The translations under genes and the position numbers were made by a program. A stretch of 64,000 nucleotides of DNA, taken from assembly GCF_020184175.1 (NCBI RefSeq), contig NW_026083121.1, forward strand, positions 1 through 64,000. Reading direction: 5' to 3'. The DNA is from Aphis gossypii (lineage: Eukaryota > Arthropoda > Insecta > Hemiptera > Aphididae). The notes beneath the pieces were generated by a model that worked only from the letters and a program-made list of their open reading frames with translations, was not told where the DNA came from and searched no databases. Positions 22,244 through 35,825 of this stretch are shown piece after piece. The stretch's first letter is position 1; every line of letters begins with the position of its first letter.

Positions 22244-25054
22244 ATGAGTGATGAAGATATAATAATTACGAGCGCAGCTTTTGTTTTCACATCTTTGGTT
22301 TCTCGATTAAAAAAAAATAAATCTATTCAAAGAAGACGTTGGTGGCAACGAACAATTTTCGAAAGTAGACGTCGTTATAATGGAAATGATTTACTAAATG
22401 ATTTAAGACTGGAACATCCCGGCTTCAAAAACTTTATTAGAATGTCAACAACAGATTTTGAATCATTGCTTGAAGTTATTGGTCCTAAAATTGGGAAGGA
22501 TACAACTCACCAGAGGGAAACAATTCCAATAAACGTGCGGCTAGCCGTAACACTACTACGTTTTTGGCTACTGGTGATTCATATACAAGTTTAATGTATC
22601 TTTTTAAAATTTCTAAACAATTAATATCTAATATAGTACCAGAAGTATGTGAAGCTATAGTTGATGCCCTAAAATTATATGTGCAGGTAAATATTAAATT
22701 GGAATATTAGTTTTATAAACATCACAAATACAATACTATAATGCCAAATAGGTATGTAGTTAAAAAATAACATAAATAGGATACAAAAAATGATATTGTA
22801 ATAGATAAACAAAAAATAAAACAATTACTAAATAATGAATGAACCTTTATTAAAACAAAAATTTAAAATCACTTTTTGACATAAGTAAAATATTATATTT
22901 TATAAATTATATTACCTATATAATAATAAAAAAAATTTAGGTAATATATTGTATAGTATAAATAATTAAACAAAATAATAATAATAAAAAAAATTTAGGT
23001 AATATATTGTATAGTATAAATAATTAAACAAAATAATAATAATAAAAAAAAATTTAGATAATACAATGTACCTACATTAATATTAACTATACATATTAAA
23101 TATTAATCCTAGATACTTACTTAATATAAAATAATAAATTTTAATTGGAATGTACCTATATTCCTTAAATTTGAAACCTTAAATTTCATAAGAAAAAAAA
23201 AATTGATCACTTATACTTTTAAGATTATAATACAGCACTTTTTTATCTACCTCTAGAAGTACCAGATATTTTCTTAACCTTTAAAACTAAATATTATTAT
23301 ATGATGACACATTTTCTTGGGTATTTAAAAAATTATTTAAAGAATTGTTAGAAGATGCGCCCATAGAATGTAAAGGAATAAAAGAGTTATCGTTTGAAGT
23401 GGGCTAGAAAAATTAATAGGAGTAATGTTGGTTATTTTGTTGTAGCATTAACATATCCGATTCGTGAAGAATGCAATTTATTTTATGTTCAGTTCATATT
23501 CATAAAATCTGAATAAGACCTTAGTTTGTTAGCGACGTGTTCCCCATATGTACTCGCGTTATCCTTTAATTTATTTTTTTCCGTATAAGTTTTTAAAATA
23601 GAATAAACCTCATCTACTCTAGGGTCCTCATCTGTTCTAATTTTTTTTTTTGGTTTTGGTGAAGAAAATGGCTTTGGTCGTTCTTTAATTTTCCCATCAC
23701 TATCAACACTATCCACCACTATGAAGTCGTCCTCCAAGGAATCATCGTTATGTATTTCTTCCTAAACAATACATCTATTTATATAAATATACGTGAAGAC
23801 AATATTGTATGTTTAATTTTTAATTTCACGTCTAAATTTTAAATAATAAATTTAAACACTAAATTATTTAAATAATTTATAAAATACCATATTATGATAA
23901 TAATATAAAATATTTATTATTTAGAAGTAACATTATACTAATAAAAAATTGTTTTTTAACTAGGTAATATACAAGTGTAAATATATTTAAACTAAAACAT
24001 TTAGTAAATTTGTATATATTGTTTATGAAAATCTACCCACTTATATTAAATATAATGTTAACTATACTGCAATTTTCAATATGCGACTTGAGTGTTTTTA
24101 GAATAAAAATAATAATTTTTTAATTATTGTGGGGGGGGGACAGTAAAACAAAAGACAATAATATATACTTTAATGTTATTATTATTTTGAGAATGTTTAA
24201 AATTGTATTAAAAAAAATTATAATATTTGTAGATGCCTAATTCATCAATCGAGTGGGAATTAATCGCAAATGACTTTAATGAGCTATGGAATTTTCCACA
24301 ATGTGTAGGTGCCATTGACGGTAACACATCGTGATGCAAGCACCTTTTAATAGTGGTACTGAGTATTTCATTACAAGGGACATTTAGTGTTGTTCTACTT
24401 GCAGCAGTAGACGCACACTATTGTTTTATTTATGCAAGTGTAGGGTGTCAAGGTAGAATATCAGACGGAGGTGTATTTAATAATTCAATATTGGCAAAAA
24501 AAATGTACGATGAATCTTTAAACCTACCATCACCAAAAGAACTTCCAGGACAACAAGAAAAATCCCCTTATGTTTTTGTATGCGATGGTGCTTTTCCTTT
24601 GAAGGAAAATTTAATGAAACCTTTTCCAGGAAATCATTTACAAGGTTCACCACGACGAGCTTTTAACTACCGTTTATCAAGGGCACGGCGTGTCGTTGAA
24701 AATGCTTTTGGCATAATGGCTTCAGTTTTTCGAGTCTTAAGAAAACCGTCATTACTACAACCCGAAAAAACAAATACTATTGTTTTAGCGTGCGTCCATT
24801 TGCATAATTTTTTAAGACGGAGCGAATCATCAAAAAATTTATATTGTCCACCCGATATTTTTGACAACGAAGACTTAGAAAATCAAATTTTGAAAAAAGG
24901 AACATGGAGAAGCGATTTATCGGAAACTACATCATTTTTACCATTGAAAAAATGTGGACGAAAATCAGCAGCAGACGTAGAAGAAACTCGTGAACGATTT
25001 GCTCGTTATTTTGCAACTACAGGGCGTGTGCATTGGCAAGATGCATTTGAATAA
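22244..25054 (+). pseudogene. Harbinger DDE transposase (DDE_Tnp_4 type), two exons, frameshifted
   Basis: Exon 1 runs from ATG 22244 (MSDEDIIITSAAFVFTSL) to a gtaaat donor at 22687; a one-base loss near 22565 breaks it. Exon 2 starts after an acceptor at about 24232 and has FPQCVGAIDG (first catalytic Asp), VSDGGVFNNS, VCDGAFPLKENL (second Asp) and RARRVVENAFGIM (Glu). Small indels near 24325 and 24365 damage the region after the first Asp. It ends at 25054 with a complete C-terminus. The enzyme would excise and insert the element at TWA sites with help from the MADF partner. Confidence 0.9.
22687..24231. other. Transposase intron region, AT-rich
   Basis: Between the two transposase exons the plus strand holds only AT-rich sequence, including a near-exact short tandem duplication (about 22920-23050, unit gtaatatattgtatagtata plus an A-rich part). 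The minus-strand MADF exon 2 lies inside at 23489-23761. Confidence 0.6.
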
Positions 25055-25539
25055 ATTGTATTTAGTTACCTACTTCTATATTTAATTTTTAACTATTTTA
25101 GTGTTGTCTATTAACTATCAATTATTAACTAATAAAAACTATCAATTCATTATTTTTAAAAGAATTATTCAAATAATGTTGTTATTACCTGTGCTTCATA
25201 AGTGTCTCTTGTAGTTTTTGGTTTATTTCTATCTGACAAAAAACTTAATGGCTTGTAAAAACACCACGCACTTATATAATTTTCGTCAGTTCCAGCGCCA
25301 GATTTTTTATTTTTTACTTTATTTTGTTCTCGACGAAATTGAGATTGAATGGTCTTCCATTTTCTGTCGACTTCTTGTTGTGAAATACCTAGTATACTTG
25401 CAATTTTATTTATTGAATCTGTCCTTCGGATTCGATTTTTATACTGGCTATGTGCTGGATTCCAAATATTTTCATTTTGCTGAATTAAATTAATCAGCTT
25501 GAGTATTTCGTCTTGAGTCCATTCTTTTTCATTGGACAT
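23489..25539 (-). CDS. Harbinger accessory MADF/BESS DNA-binding protein, two exons
   Basis: Exon 1 (25539-25189) codes MSNEKEWTQDEILKLINLIQ with conserved Trp residues (WNPAH, DRKWKTIQ), a MADF/SANT-like fold. A GT donor follows at 25188, and an acceptor at 23762 opens exon 2 (23761-23489), whose end DPRVDEVYSILKTYTEKN resembles a BESS motif. The pair gives about 208 residues with no stop. The gene overlaps the transposase intron and exon 2 on the opposite strand. In Harbinger elements this protein binds the ends and carries the transposase to the nucleus. Confidence 0.82.
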
Positions 25540-26513
25540 TTTAAATTAATGAATTTTAAAAATGTAAATAAGTGTAAATATTTAAAAACGATAAAAAACT
25601 ACGGAAATGACTCAAACACAACACGGGCACACGGTGGTGAAATATGAGTTACGACTGAATTGGAAATGTAATTCAAATTATACTTATGTGTTCGTTCTTC
25701 AATTATTTTGGATTTTCCTGTACAATTAATAGATGTACAGTGAAAAATTACACAGCATTGGGCTATATTTAATTAAGTATAAATAGTTCTTCACTGCAGT
25801 AATATAATATAAATATTATAATTATTAATTACCAAATATCTAAAATTCAAATATACGATATGTTACCTACCTATTTAAGTTACAGTTTCATACAAATAAT
25901 AAAATAAATATAATAATATAGGTAAGAGGTATATAAGTACATTATTACCTATCTATGTGATAATATTTTGATGACTTTTTCTTATATCATAATGAATATT
26001 TTAGAATAAATACGCGTTAAATATAAATTAGTACCTATAAGTTAAATTATATATAATATTATATAATTTTATATAAGTTAAATTAAAATACGTATCGATC
26101 ATAATTTTAGCTCAATATTTTAACAACAAAAACCATGTTTGTTATTTAATATTTAAAATTAAAAGTTTTTAAAAAAACAAAAATAATTCAAAGTATGTAT
26201 AGTTAGCTTTATCAATAATTAGTTATACTTTTGAACTTCTTAAATCATAACTATTTGGTTAGAAATATTTATTCACTGAAAGCTAAATAAATTGTATGTA
26301 TGAATTATAATTTATAACTAATTTGTTGTCGATCACGTCCACACTAAAGACAAAATTGCCAAACATTTTCTTTGATGTTCGTTCAAATACCGCTTGTTGA
26401 GCGAACATTTGAATGTTGTGCGCGCACACATGACAAACACGTACAGACTAGGGGAAACATTATCAACGAACATGTTCGACAACAATGTTCGTCCTAGTGT
26501 GGACCCGGCTTAA

Positions 26514-26811
26514 TACTACCACAACCCATTTTATATTAAACTATTTGGGTGTAGTCCCCCAAAATATACGTACGTGTCATGGTAAACAGGAAATTCGACT
26601 ATACGTTTCTATTTCATATTTTACTACTATAACCAATTATTTAAATACATATTTTTTAATCTTTAAAATATATATATATATATATATATATAAACGATTA
26701 TTTAAACTATGTTCGTAATCCAATTATTTAATATATTAATATTCATTATTCTAAATCTAACCAACTAATATCAGCTCAGGGCAACAGGAATGAAGTAATG
26801 TAATATGTAGG
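26514..26811. other. Right flank of Harbinger; repeat unit also found at 35.86 kb
   Basis: tactaccacaacc...aaactatttggg...ccaaaatatacgtacg...ccaattatttaa matches 35861-35955 with scattered changes, giving a direct duplicate about 9.3 kb apart. A (TA)n run follows at 26669. No gene. Confidence 0.7.
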
Positions 26812-27020
26812 CAGTGTTGCCAGGTCAATATTAAATTAGTTTCGAATATATTATCAAAAAGTTTCGATATTACCAAATTATTCCCCAATTTTTTTTCTCT
26901 GATCTTCGATCGCAAATCACGCAATTACGTCAAATATCTTTTAAAATGTAAAATTTGTTTTTGATAATGGTTCAACCATAAATTGTTCATTATAAATGTA
27001 TAATCTTTAATATGATTTAA

Positions 27021-27131
27021 TATATTATGATCACGGACTAAGAATATGTATATCTTAGTCCGTGATTATGATACTACCACAGAATAGATGAAATCTATTT
27101 TTTTTTTATTTATTTCATCTATTCTGTGATA
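27021..27131. repeat. Two adjacent perfect hairpins
   Basis: atcacggactaaga and tcttagtccgtgat (about 27028-27064) form one stem; accacagaatagatgaaat and atttcatctattctgtg (about 27077-27130) form another. They lie in the 3' part of the hAT element and may be a small foldback insertion. Confidence 0.75.
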
Positions 27132-27446
27132 CTACCTACAATCGTTATCACCCGTCTTTATCACTATTTTGTTTTTGATAAAAAAAAACATACAAAATTT
27201 GTATTAATTTGTATACATTTAATGTCATTAATTTAAGTTGTTAGACTTCAGTAGTTCAGTATAAGATATTTCAACATTTCATTACAATGTAGGTATTAAT
27301 TTACTACTAATAATAAATAACAATGAATTAAACCATAACAAATATTATATTATGATAGTACAAATATAAAAATTAAAATAAAGTCTCTTCTACAATTGAG
27401 TATGTTATAACAAATAAATTACAATTAATTTATATAATTTAAATTA

Positions 27447-29466
27447 TTATTTATACATATTATTATTATGTCTATTTAACATTTCGGTATCAATTTTGAA
27501 ATTGTAACATGATGTGTTTTGATTACTAAGAATGTTTTTGGCGTTCAGTATTCCAGTTAGCGTATCTTTTTCCAATCTATTTCTTGTTTTTGTTTTGTTC
27601 AAATTAATTGTACTAAAGAGACGCTCTGTGGCAGCGCTGCTATGCGGCAATGTTAAAATCATTTTTACAAAATTGCTTAACAGAGGGAATAATTTACTAC
27701 CGTCTCCTTTTTCAATCTTATTAATTGCTTCCCAAAATGGAATAATTTCTTTATTATAATTATCAATGTCAGTATTCCTTAATAACCTCCACTCAATGTC
27801 AAGATCGTTTAGATCTATGCTCAACCTTTCTTGAAACTGTGCAGCAACTGGTGCAATTGAAACTATGCTTGGGATATTATTTGGTTCTAAAAAATTCATT
27901 GCTTTTAATAACTTAACATAATTAGAGTTAAATGGGAATCTCTTATAAAATTGATGAGCTCCTTCCACAAAAAAATTAAGACAGTTTGTTAAAAATATTT
28001 TTTTTTCTGTTGCTGTAAGAATCTCTTTAGATAGGTCTGCTATACATCTGGCTCCAACATATATTTGATCTGTCTGAAGAAAATTATTTGGATTTCTATA
28101 TTGAATTTGAGAAATATCTGTCACTTTTAAGTAGTCTGGTTTGATATAGCAGTCAAGTAATGTCTTATAAGCTGCACTCATTTTTGTATATATATTATGT
28201 ATTTTTGGTTTTTGTGACTGAAATTCAAGGTTTAAGTTTGTAAAAATTTGGTAAAACAAATTCAAGAAATTTCAAATATAAAATATATGTAGGGTCACAT
28301 AATTTTTTGTAAATATTTTTAGCATGATTGTCTATAAAATGTTCTCCCTGGAAATATAATTTCAATGAATTAAATTGTTCAATAACTTTTTTAACACATG
28401 CTAAAAGAGCCAACCATCTTGTTTACGAAGGTTGTAATAGCTTGTGTGGTGTCACCTCAACAAAACATTGAAAATCTTTATAATTAGCTTGTCGTTTGTA
28501 ACTATATTTCATATAAGTATATATTTCACGAATAAGTTCTTCAACGCCTATTGGTATTTTTTCACATGCGTAAGAAGCGCATAGAGCTAGAGAATGGCAC
28601 AGACATTTAATTACAAAAATTTGAGGGACTTCTTTTTCTAACAGTGATTTAACAGAATGGTGTTCACCGAACATTACGTTTGCCCCATCAGCCGCAAAAC
28701 CAACTAAATTTTTTTTATACGGTACGTTCATTTCATTAAAAAAATTTACTATAGCATCAAATATATCTTTCGCTGAGGCTTTTGGTACTTTAATAAGTGC
28801 CGCAAACTCATCTTTAACATCGTAACTCAAACTATCTACTATGCGGGTAACAATAGCCAGGTGTTTGACATTAGATTTATCAGTAGATTCATCTATCATA
28901 ATAGAAAATATGTTAGTTTTCATTCTTTCAATTAAGTTAGCACTGCCATGTTTACCAATTACGTTACACACGATAGCAGTAGCTTTTGTCCTATTACACG
29001 ATATATTTTTAACAACATCCGATTCAGGGCATATACTTTTAAATAATGATATGAGATGGTCAGAAGTTTGGATAGCAATATTGTGTTCAATTATAAACAT
29101 TGAAAGACGAATTTCAGCTTCTTTTGATTTTGTTTGAAGTTGAGAGGCTTTATGAAACACGGGATTTTTGTTAATTGGAATAATATTTTTTCTAGAATTA
29201 GCAATCGATAAATGTGATTCAGCTTTCGCATGTTTTTTCACAGCTGATATGCCTCCATGATAATCTTTTTTACAAACTGTACATGAAAAATAAGTGTCAC
29301 CTTTTATACTTTTAGCAAACCATAATTGAAATTCAGTTTTTGTCAGCCATTCGTTACGGAATTTATGAACAAACTTTCTTTTTGTACCCAAATTTGGAGA
29401 AAAGTTTTTCCTTTTTAACTGTGTAGCTTCTTCAGAGCTACTGAAGCCACAGTCTGAATCTGACAT
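27447..29466 (-). pseudogene. hAT transposase (BED-type finger, hAT dimerisation end), two lesions
   Basis: Start chosen at ATG 29466 (MSDSDCGFSSSEE), as the longer reading upstream lacks an ATG. A zinc finger, FSCTVCKKDY then KKHAKAESH, is followed by the RNase-H fold with FSIMIDESTDKS and VGFAADGANVMFG (Asp residues). The C-terminus MILTLPHSSAATERLFSTI with KTKTRNRL is the hAT dimerisation region, typical of the SCAND3/ZBED-like hAT branch. An in-frame TAA at about 28421 and a one-base gain near 28250 inactivate it. The natural stop is at 27447. About 670 codons. Confidence 0.9.
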
Positions 29467-30228
29467 ACTAAGACAAATAGAACAATAATTTAAATAAAAC
29501 GAAAGTCTAAGCAAGTGTTTTTGTACATAACAATTTAACGCGTTATATAGGTAGTTGATATTTTAATAGTTAAATAGTATTAAATAATATTTTAAATAAT
29601 TAATTACCTTTAATATTTTATCTTACTCTTCGCTTATGTAAATAGAGCTAATAAAGAAGAAAAAACTGTTGACTGTTGTTAAAACTTCAATTAAGAATAT
29701 TAAGTATTAACAAAAATATCTTGAATATACTACAACTCTACAACTGTCTATTAAATGTGAACGTCCAAACTACTTCTACAGTTCTACATATTATTGTATG
29801 TTCTTTATTATAGTAAAAGTAATAAACAAAGTTAAGTCATGGAAAAATATTTATAAAGGTTAGGTTAATACATAATATTATCATGATTTTTAAATTATAA
29901 TATTATTGATTGATTTTATATAATAAGATTAAATCTATTGTGAGGTCCCTACAATCTATTTATAGATACTTGTAAATACTATTTACACCGATTATATCTC
30001 GTAGCCCGTTACTACTACCCTACCATGGTACATTCATAATTACTACAATACAAACATCTTACGAGCTACAGTGTGTCGATGTTACAAAGTTTCATAATAC
30101 ACATTATACAGTACAGAATATCATATTTTATTTTGTGATAATAGCATCAGATATTCAGATTATATATCTTTGTCCTTGATATTAAATGAAATAATATTAT
30201 CATATAATCTATGATAGTACGGACTAAG
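29467..30228. other. hAT element 5' arm, no gene seen
   Basis: AT-rich sequence upstream of the transposase start, up to the target site of P element 2. It should contain the hAT promoter but no distinct signal is recognised. Confidence 0.4.
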
Positions 30229-30236
30229 GTTATCTT

Positions 30237-33200
30237 CAAGGTGTATTTATCAGGTGTCGACACTCCGCTTATCAATTGAACGAAAAATCTACACCAGTTG
30301 AGATTGCCACCATGAGCGCTAGCTACCCTTAGAGGGCCGAAATCAATGTGTATGCTATATTTATAACATAGGTACCTACTACCTACATTGGCCGAAATTT
30401 AACTCACCATTACACTATATTACCAGAGGTGTTCCCAATATTTTTTTGAGAGTATACTAAATCATCAAAAACCAAAATATAAACATTTAAAATACATTAC
30501 AAATATTGTTATTATTGGTTATATAAGAGTAAAGCCGGTAAAGAGCGTGTTAATAATATGTAAACAATTTTAAATAGATTTTTTACAAATCCTCTTTAAA
30601 TTATACCTCGTCAATCTTTATAAATACTAAAAAATAAAGAGTATGACTTTTTCAGTCATAAATAATTGACGTAAATATGGTAAAATTACCTAATTAAATT
30701 AATTTTGTTTTTTCCTTTTTATATGATTTGAGTGTATGCACTATATTTATAATTTTGACATTTTGTAAAAATATTTTGAGAGTTAAAATTGCAAATAAAT
30801 TGAGATTTGAGAGTATACGGCGTATATCTACTATGTAGTATACTCTATGGTAACACCCCTGTATATTACATATTATAATAATTCTTTTAGTGGATACCTT
30901 TAATATAATTACACTTCATTTCCTTACTGGCTTACTAGTTCTTATAATCTCTTATAATCTAATACTCAATATCGATAAATTTAAAAAAAAACAATGCCAC
31001 TCAAGTGCTTTGTACCTGGTTGTGACACTGGCTTGTTGACTGATCGCAAAAGGTTACAGAATGAAGGAAAAAAATATCCTTCGATATTCCATCCCCCTGA
31101 GGTAATAGATAAATAAATCATCATATTAAAAACTAGAAGTGTCTAACTGTTACTTGTTAGTATAACAACAAACCAATTTTATATGTAGATTGTAGATGTT
31201 AACTATTAAGTATTTGTTAGTACAGTCTATTGACTGTTGTAGTATGTGTTTTCAAACGAATATTAAGTTTTAAATACCTTACTGTTGAGGTATTTTTTTT
31301 TTTTTTTTGATTATTTAATATTCTTTATTTCATTAGTATTTGAAAGCCAAAATTTAGGTTTTCAAATGAGCCAATCTTAATATGGTCTAGTTTTGTAGAA
31401 CATGGTTGATATTTGGAATAGAAAAATACCAAGAGCAGATAAAACTTTAAGTATTAAAGATGGAGTATGCCAACTTCATTTTACACCTAGTGATATACAT
31501 ACAACTAAAGTATGTATAGATTCAGATGGCAGTGAAATTGTATACCCACTCATTAGACCCAAACTGAAATTTGAAGCAGTCCCTTGCATATTTCCAAATT
31601 TACCATCATATTTAAGCTCAAAAAATTTGAAAAAACGTAAACCCCCAGTTCAGAGAACAATGACTTTTGTTAAAGAAAAAAGAATTAAGTCAAGTTCTAA
31701 CAATGTAAGACTATAATTTTAAATAATAATAATCAATTAAATAAATTTCAATGCTAAAATAAAATAAATACATTTTATTTATCAGTGTTCTAAAGAATTG
31801 TTTCCATCATCTTATGAAGATACATCTACTGAAATAAATAACTTTCTGACTGAACAATCATCTGAAACAAAAGATATAGTAACATTTAATATTCATCTAA
31901 ATGGAAAAAATATTAAATTGCCTGGACCAATGTGGGGGTTACATACCGATGGTTTCGAGGAAACTATATTTACACACATCAATGGAATTCTCAATGATAA
32001 ATGTGTTAAATTTATTACTCCTACAACAGCTAAGGTATTTTCGTACAATATTGATAGTTAATATCCACAAAAAGTACCATGTTACATTGTTACATTTCCT
32101 ATAAATATAGGTGTTCATAAGAGGTAATGACATAGGTTTTGAAACAAATGTTGATAGTTGTGATGACGTGGACAATTTGTTAACTAAAATAGAAAATATG
32201 AAATTATGCCCCGGTTTCATCTTAAATAGTTCACAACAATGGTCTCCCAGATGTTTATTAAGTATCAAAGGGAAAGAATCTAGATGCACACATTGTTCTT
32301 ACAAAAATAAATATTTAAGTAAAACAAAATTTGTACCAGTGAAGTTATCAAAACTATATAACAAAAAAGCACAACAAGCACGTAGACTTTCTAAAAGGGT
32401 AATCTTGTATTGTAATTTATAATTAGATACTTTAGAATTATTACAAGGTTTTTAAAATTTGTAATCTTTCAAAAATGTTAAATAGGTTAATATTATGAAA
32501 ACTAATATCATTAGTTTAAAAAAAAGTTTTTCAAAATTAAAAGAAGAAAAAGTAAACTGCTTGATTAAGGACCTTCCTGAAAAGCAGCAAGAAGCTATTA
32601 AAATGTGCTTTAAAGCATGTTCAGCCCAATCCGGCCATGGTGTAAGATATACTACTAATTGGGTGTACGAATGTATTTTGATGAAAATTAAAACTCCTGC
32701 TTTATATCAAAAGATGTATAGGGAAAAAATATTGCCTTTACCATCAACTGTGACTTTACAACGGTACATAAAAAAATTAAAACCAGCTTATGGATTTCAT
32801 ACTAGTACTTTCCAAATGCTTGAAGAAAAATCTAAAAATATCAAAAGTGCAGAGCGTCATGGTAATTTTGTCACATAAACAATTAAATGTAAAAAAAAAA
32901 GATTTTAAATCAACTTTTTAGGTTGCTTACTTCTAGATGAGATGTCACTTTCGCCTTCAGTGACATTTAATAAATCTACTCTGAATGTTGATGGACTAGT
33001 TGACTTGGGTAAATATACTCCAGAACAACAAGAAAACGAATTAGGCGATCATGCCTTAGTGTTCATGTATCAACCATATCAAGGACCATGGATTCAAGCA
33101 ATTGGAGCATTTTTAAGTAAAGGTGCAGCTCCTAATGAAGTTCTTCAAAAGCTTATAGTTGAAGCAGTGATACTGTTAGAAAAATCAGGATTTAAAGTAC

Positions 33201-35596
33201 ACAATGTTGTTACTGATGGAGGTCCTTGGAATAGAGGCATGTGGAACTCATTTGGTATAACAAATACAAATGTCAGTTGTCAACATCCAATGGATTCTGA
33301 AAGAAGGTTATGGTTTATATCCGACTTTCCACATTTGATTAAAACTATGTGGACAAGAATACTTAAAAATAAAATCCTGAAGGTAGGGTATAATTTATAT
33401 TTATTAATCAAATAAAAAGCCTATTCGATACAGTTATTAATTTACAATAATCTTCTTTCAAAATTATAAATCTATTTATAGACTCCTGAAGGTTACATAA
33501 AATTTGAGTATTGGAAATATTTGGTTCAACACGATGAACTAAAACATATTAAACTTTGTTACAAACTAACAAAAGATCATTTGTTCCCTCAACATTTCCA
33601 AAAAATGAATGTTAAAATGGCCATGGTTGTGAGTTATCTAACAAAATGTGTATTACAATTTAACAGTATTCAAAAAATTATAGATATGTGTATTTGAATT
33701 AGTTTTTCAGTAAAACACAGTAGCTGATTGCATGGAAGAATTATTAAATAGAGGAGACAAAAATTTCATTGGTTGTGAACCTACAGTAAAATTTATAAGA
33801 AAAATAAATGATTTAGTAGATGTATTAAATTCAAATACTGAAAAACACAGTCTACAAGCTGACCCAAATTCTAATAGCAACAAAGTAGATAATATACATA
33901 TTTGCTAAAATATATTAAAATAAATTTTTTTTTTTTAATTTAGATACTCAGTGACTTTAAAAACTATATTGAAACTTGGATGCTTGAAATTCAAGACAAA
34001 AATCTTCGATTTACCAGTCAAACTGAAAGAGGTTTGATAGTTTCTATAAAAGGGATTTTGGATCTAATTCAATTTTTGAGTCAGAATGTGGGTTATAGAT
34101 ATCTAATGACGAAACGAATTAATCAAGATACATTAGAGGTACCTATTAATTTTGTATAATATAAAAAATGATAATAACAATTATAAAAATGTATAAAATT
34201 CATTATAGATAAGTACAGGTACAATTTTTTAAAGTATTTACTTATTTTGATCACTTAAATGTATTGAGTAAAAGGTTTATAGTTGATATGGTAAATTTTT
34301 ATACTTTGTGCTAGAAATAATTAATTATGTAATTTAAATAAAAATAAACCATACATTATGTTAATCAATGTACTGACCTGTGTATTTAGCATTTCTTCGG
34401 TATTGTACGTCAAGCATGCGGATCCAACCAACATCCAGATAAAAGGCAGTTTGTTCAAATTTATAGATTAATGTCTTGTTACTCATTAATAAGGCCCCCA
34501 AGGGGTAGTAATGTAAGTGGTGGGGACATATTAAAGACACTTATTGATATTAAACCTACTAATGAAGAAGACATCCAGAAGAAAGCTGATCTAGAAATTA
34601 AATTAGACAATTTATTAGTTAACTGCGAATTTGAAGTGTTGAGTGATCATTTATATTTTGAAAATGAAAACCAAAGCAATATTGATAAAAGTGCACTTAC
34701 ATATTTTGTTGGCTATGTTGCACGAAATGCAAAAAACATTCAACAGCTAAAAACTGTACAACCTGTTTTAATTCAATTGTTTCAAGCAACAACCAAAACA
34801 TTCCCAACACTGATGAAGAAAGATTCATTAATCTGCGAAATGAAGGTCATTTATTTATTCCAACAGACAACTTAATGGAACTTATTTATAATTTAGAAAC
34901 AACCATCATTCATGTCCTAAAAAATTATAAAATGAATAAACATATTTTGGATCATGGTAAGTACAAAACATATAACTACCTAGACAATTGTATTATGCCC
35001 ATATTTTTGTAAAAATAATGTTTATTTCTTGTAAATTCTCTAGTTATGGATGAAATAAGCGTGCATGGCATTTCAACAAAAGTTGGTTGTGCAAATCATC
35101 AGAATCAGTTAACAAAATATATTGTGAAGTTTTATTTGAATACAAGGATGATATTTGCTTGCAGAAAACATAACGAAATAGTCTCAAACAAAAAAAAAAC
35201 AGAAAAACGATTAAAAAAAATTTCAAGAATTGTTTAATGCTTAATAGTAATAAAATATAATATAATAATATAATACCTACCTATATTAATTATTATTGTA
35301 TTGTTTATTTTACAATTCACACCACCTCGTTTTAATTTAGACAACAGATATACTAGTTAACACTTGCACATATAAATATTAATATAAATAGTTCACATTT
35401 CATATAAATAATAGGATAAAATGATAAATATTAAATAATACGAAAGTTCAAATTAAAACATGGGAAAATTTGAAAATAATCGGCCCTCTAAGGGTAGACA
35501 GCGCTCCCTAGCGGAATATACAAGTGGAGTAATAATTTCGTTCATTTCATCAACGGGCGGCGTTTGTGAGTGTCGACACCTGATAAATACACCTTG
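30237..35596 (+). mobile_element. THAP-type P element 2, nested in the hAT element
   Basis: Begins CAAGGTGTATTTATCAGG and ends with its complement; the inverted ends match for about 29 bp, and a second inverted block, tacccttagagggccga, lies about 100 bp inside each end. Perfect 8-bp duplications gttatctt flank it at 30229-30236 and 35597-35604. It is unrelated at the ends to P element 1, so a different P lineage. It carries a spliced, mostly open transposase gene. Confidence 0.95.
30994..35237 (+). CDS. THAP/P-element transposase, about 11 exons, nearly intact
   Basis: Exon 1 (30994-31101) starts MPLKCFVPGCDTGL and exon 2 (31399-31704) ends the THAP finger with WNRKIPRAD...VCQLHF. Later exons: 31786-32034, 32111-32398, 32486-32861, 32922-33382, 33482-about 33628, about 33702-33884, 33944-34138, 34390-34956, 35044-35237, with GT-AG borders. 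Catalytic features are LLLDEMSLS (Asp), VVTDGGPWNRGMW (Asp), SDFPHLIKTMW and EHFFGIVRQACGSNQHPD (Glu made by joining exons 9 and 10). Two doubtful places, a two-base excess near 33712 and a frame change near 34805, may be lesions. Otherwise it is open. Confidence 0.85.
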
Positions 35597-35825
35597 GTTA
35601 TCTTCAATCGTTGATAAGAAATACAAGATTTTCAAGAAGAAAAACTTTACTTAAAACCGATACGATCCATACGCTAAAATTTTAAATATTAGAATATACT
35701 ACAAATTTAACAAAAAAACTTCAAATTTTCCCCACATTGACAAATCCCCAACATTTTCCTCAATTTATAAAATTATCTCAAAAAATCCCCAAATTGGGGA
35801 AAAATCTCCACACCTGGCAACACTG

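Larger units (their letters stand above)
21974..26510 (+). mobile_element. PIF/Harbinger DNA transposon
   Basis: The left end AGCCGGGTCCACACTAGG is repeated in inverted form at the right end; the perfect match runs about 48 bp. Flanking TAA at 21971-21973 and 26511-26513 is the 3-bp duplication expected for this superfamily. The interior encodes a DDE transposase on plus and a MADF/BESS protein on minus, the two-gene composition of Harbinger elements. Perfect ends with frameshifted transposase suggest recent cross-mobilisation or rapid decay. Confidence 0.95.
26812..35825 (-). mobile_element. hAT transposon, interrupted by P element 2
   Basis: The left end CAGTGTTGCCAGGT is matched by ACCTGGCAACACTG ending at 35825; both ends also have a ccccaa(a)ttt block further in. 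The interior codes a hAT transposase on minus (27447-29466). The second P element sits at 30237-35596 with its own target duplication, so the rest (29467-30236, 35605-35825) is the promoter-side arm of the hAT element. No clear 8-bp duplication flanks the hAT ends, so the element could be rearranged. Confidence 0.7.
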
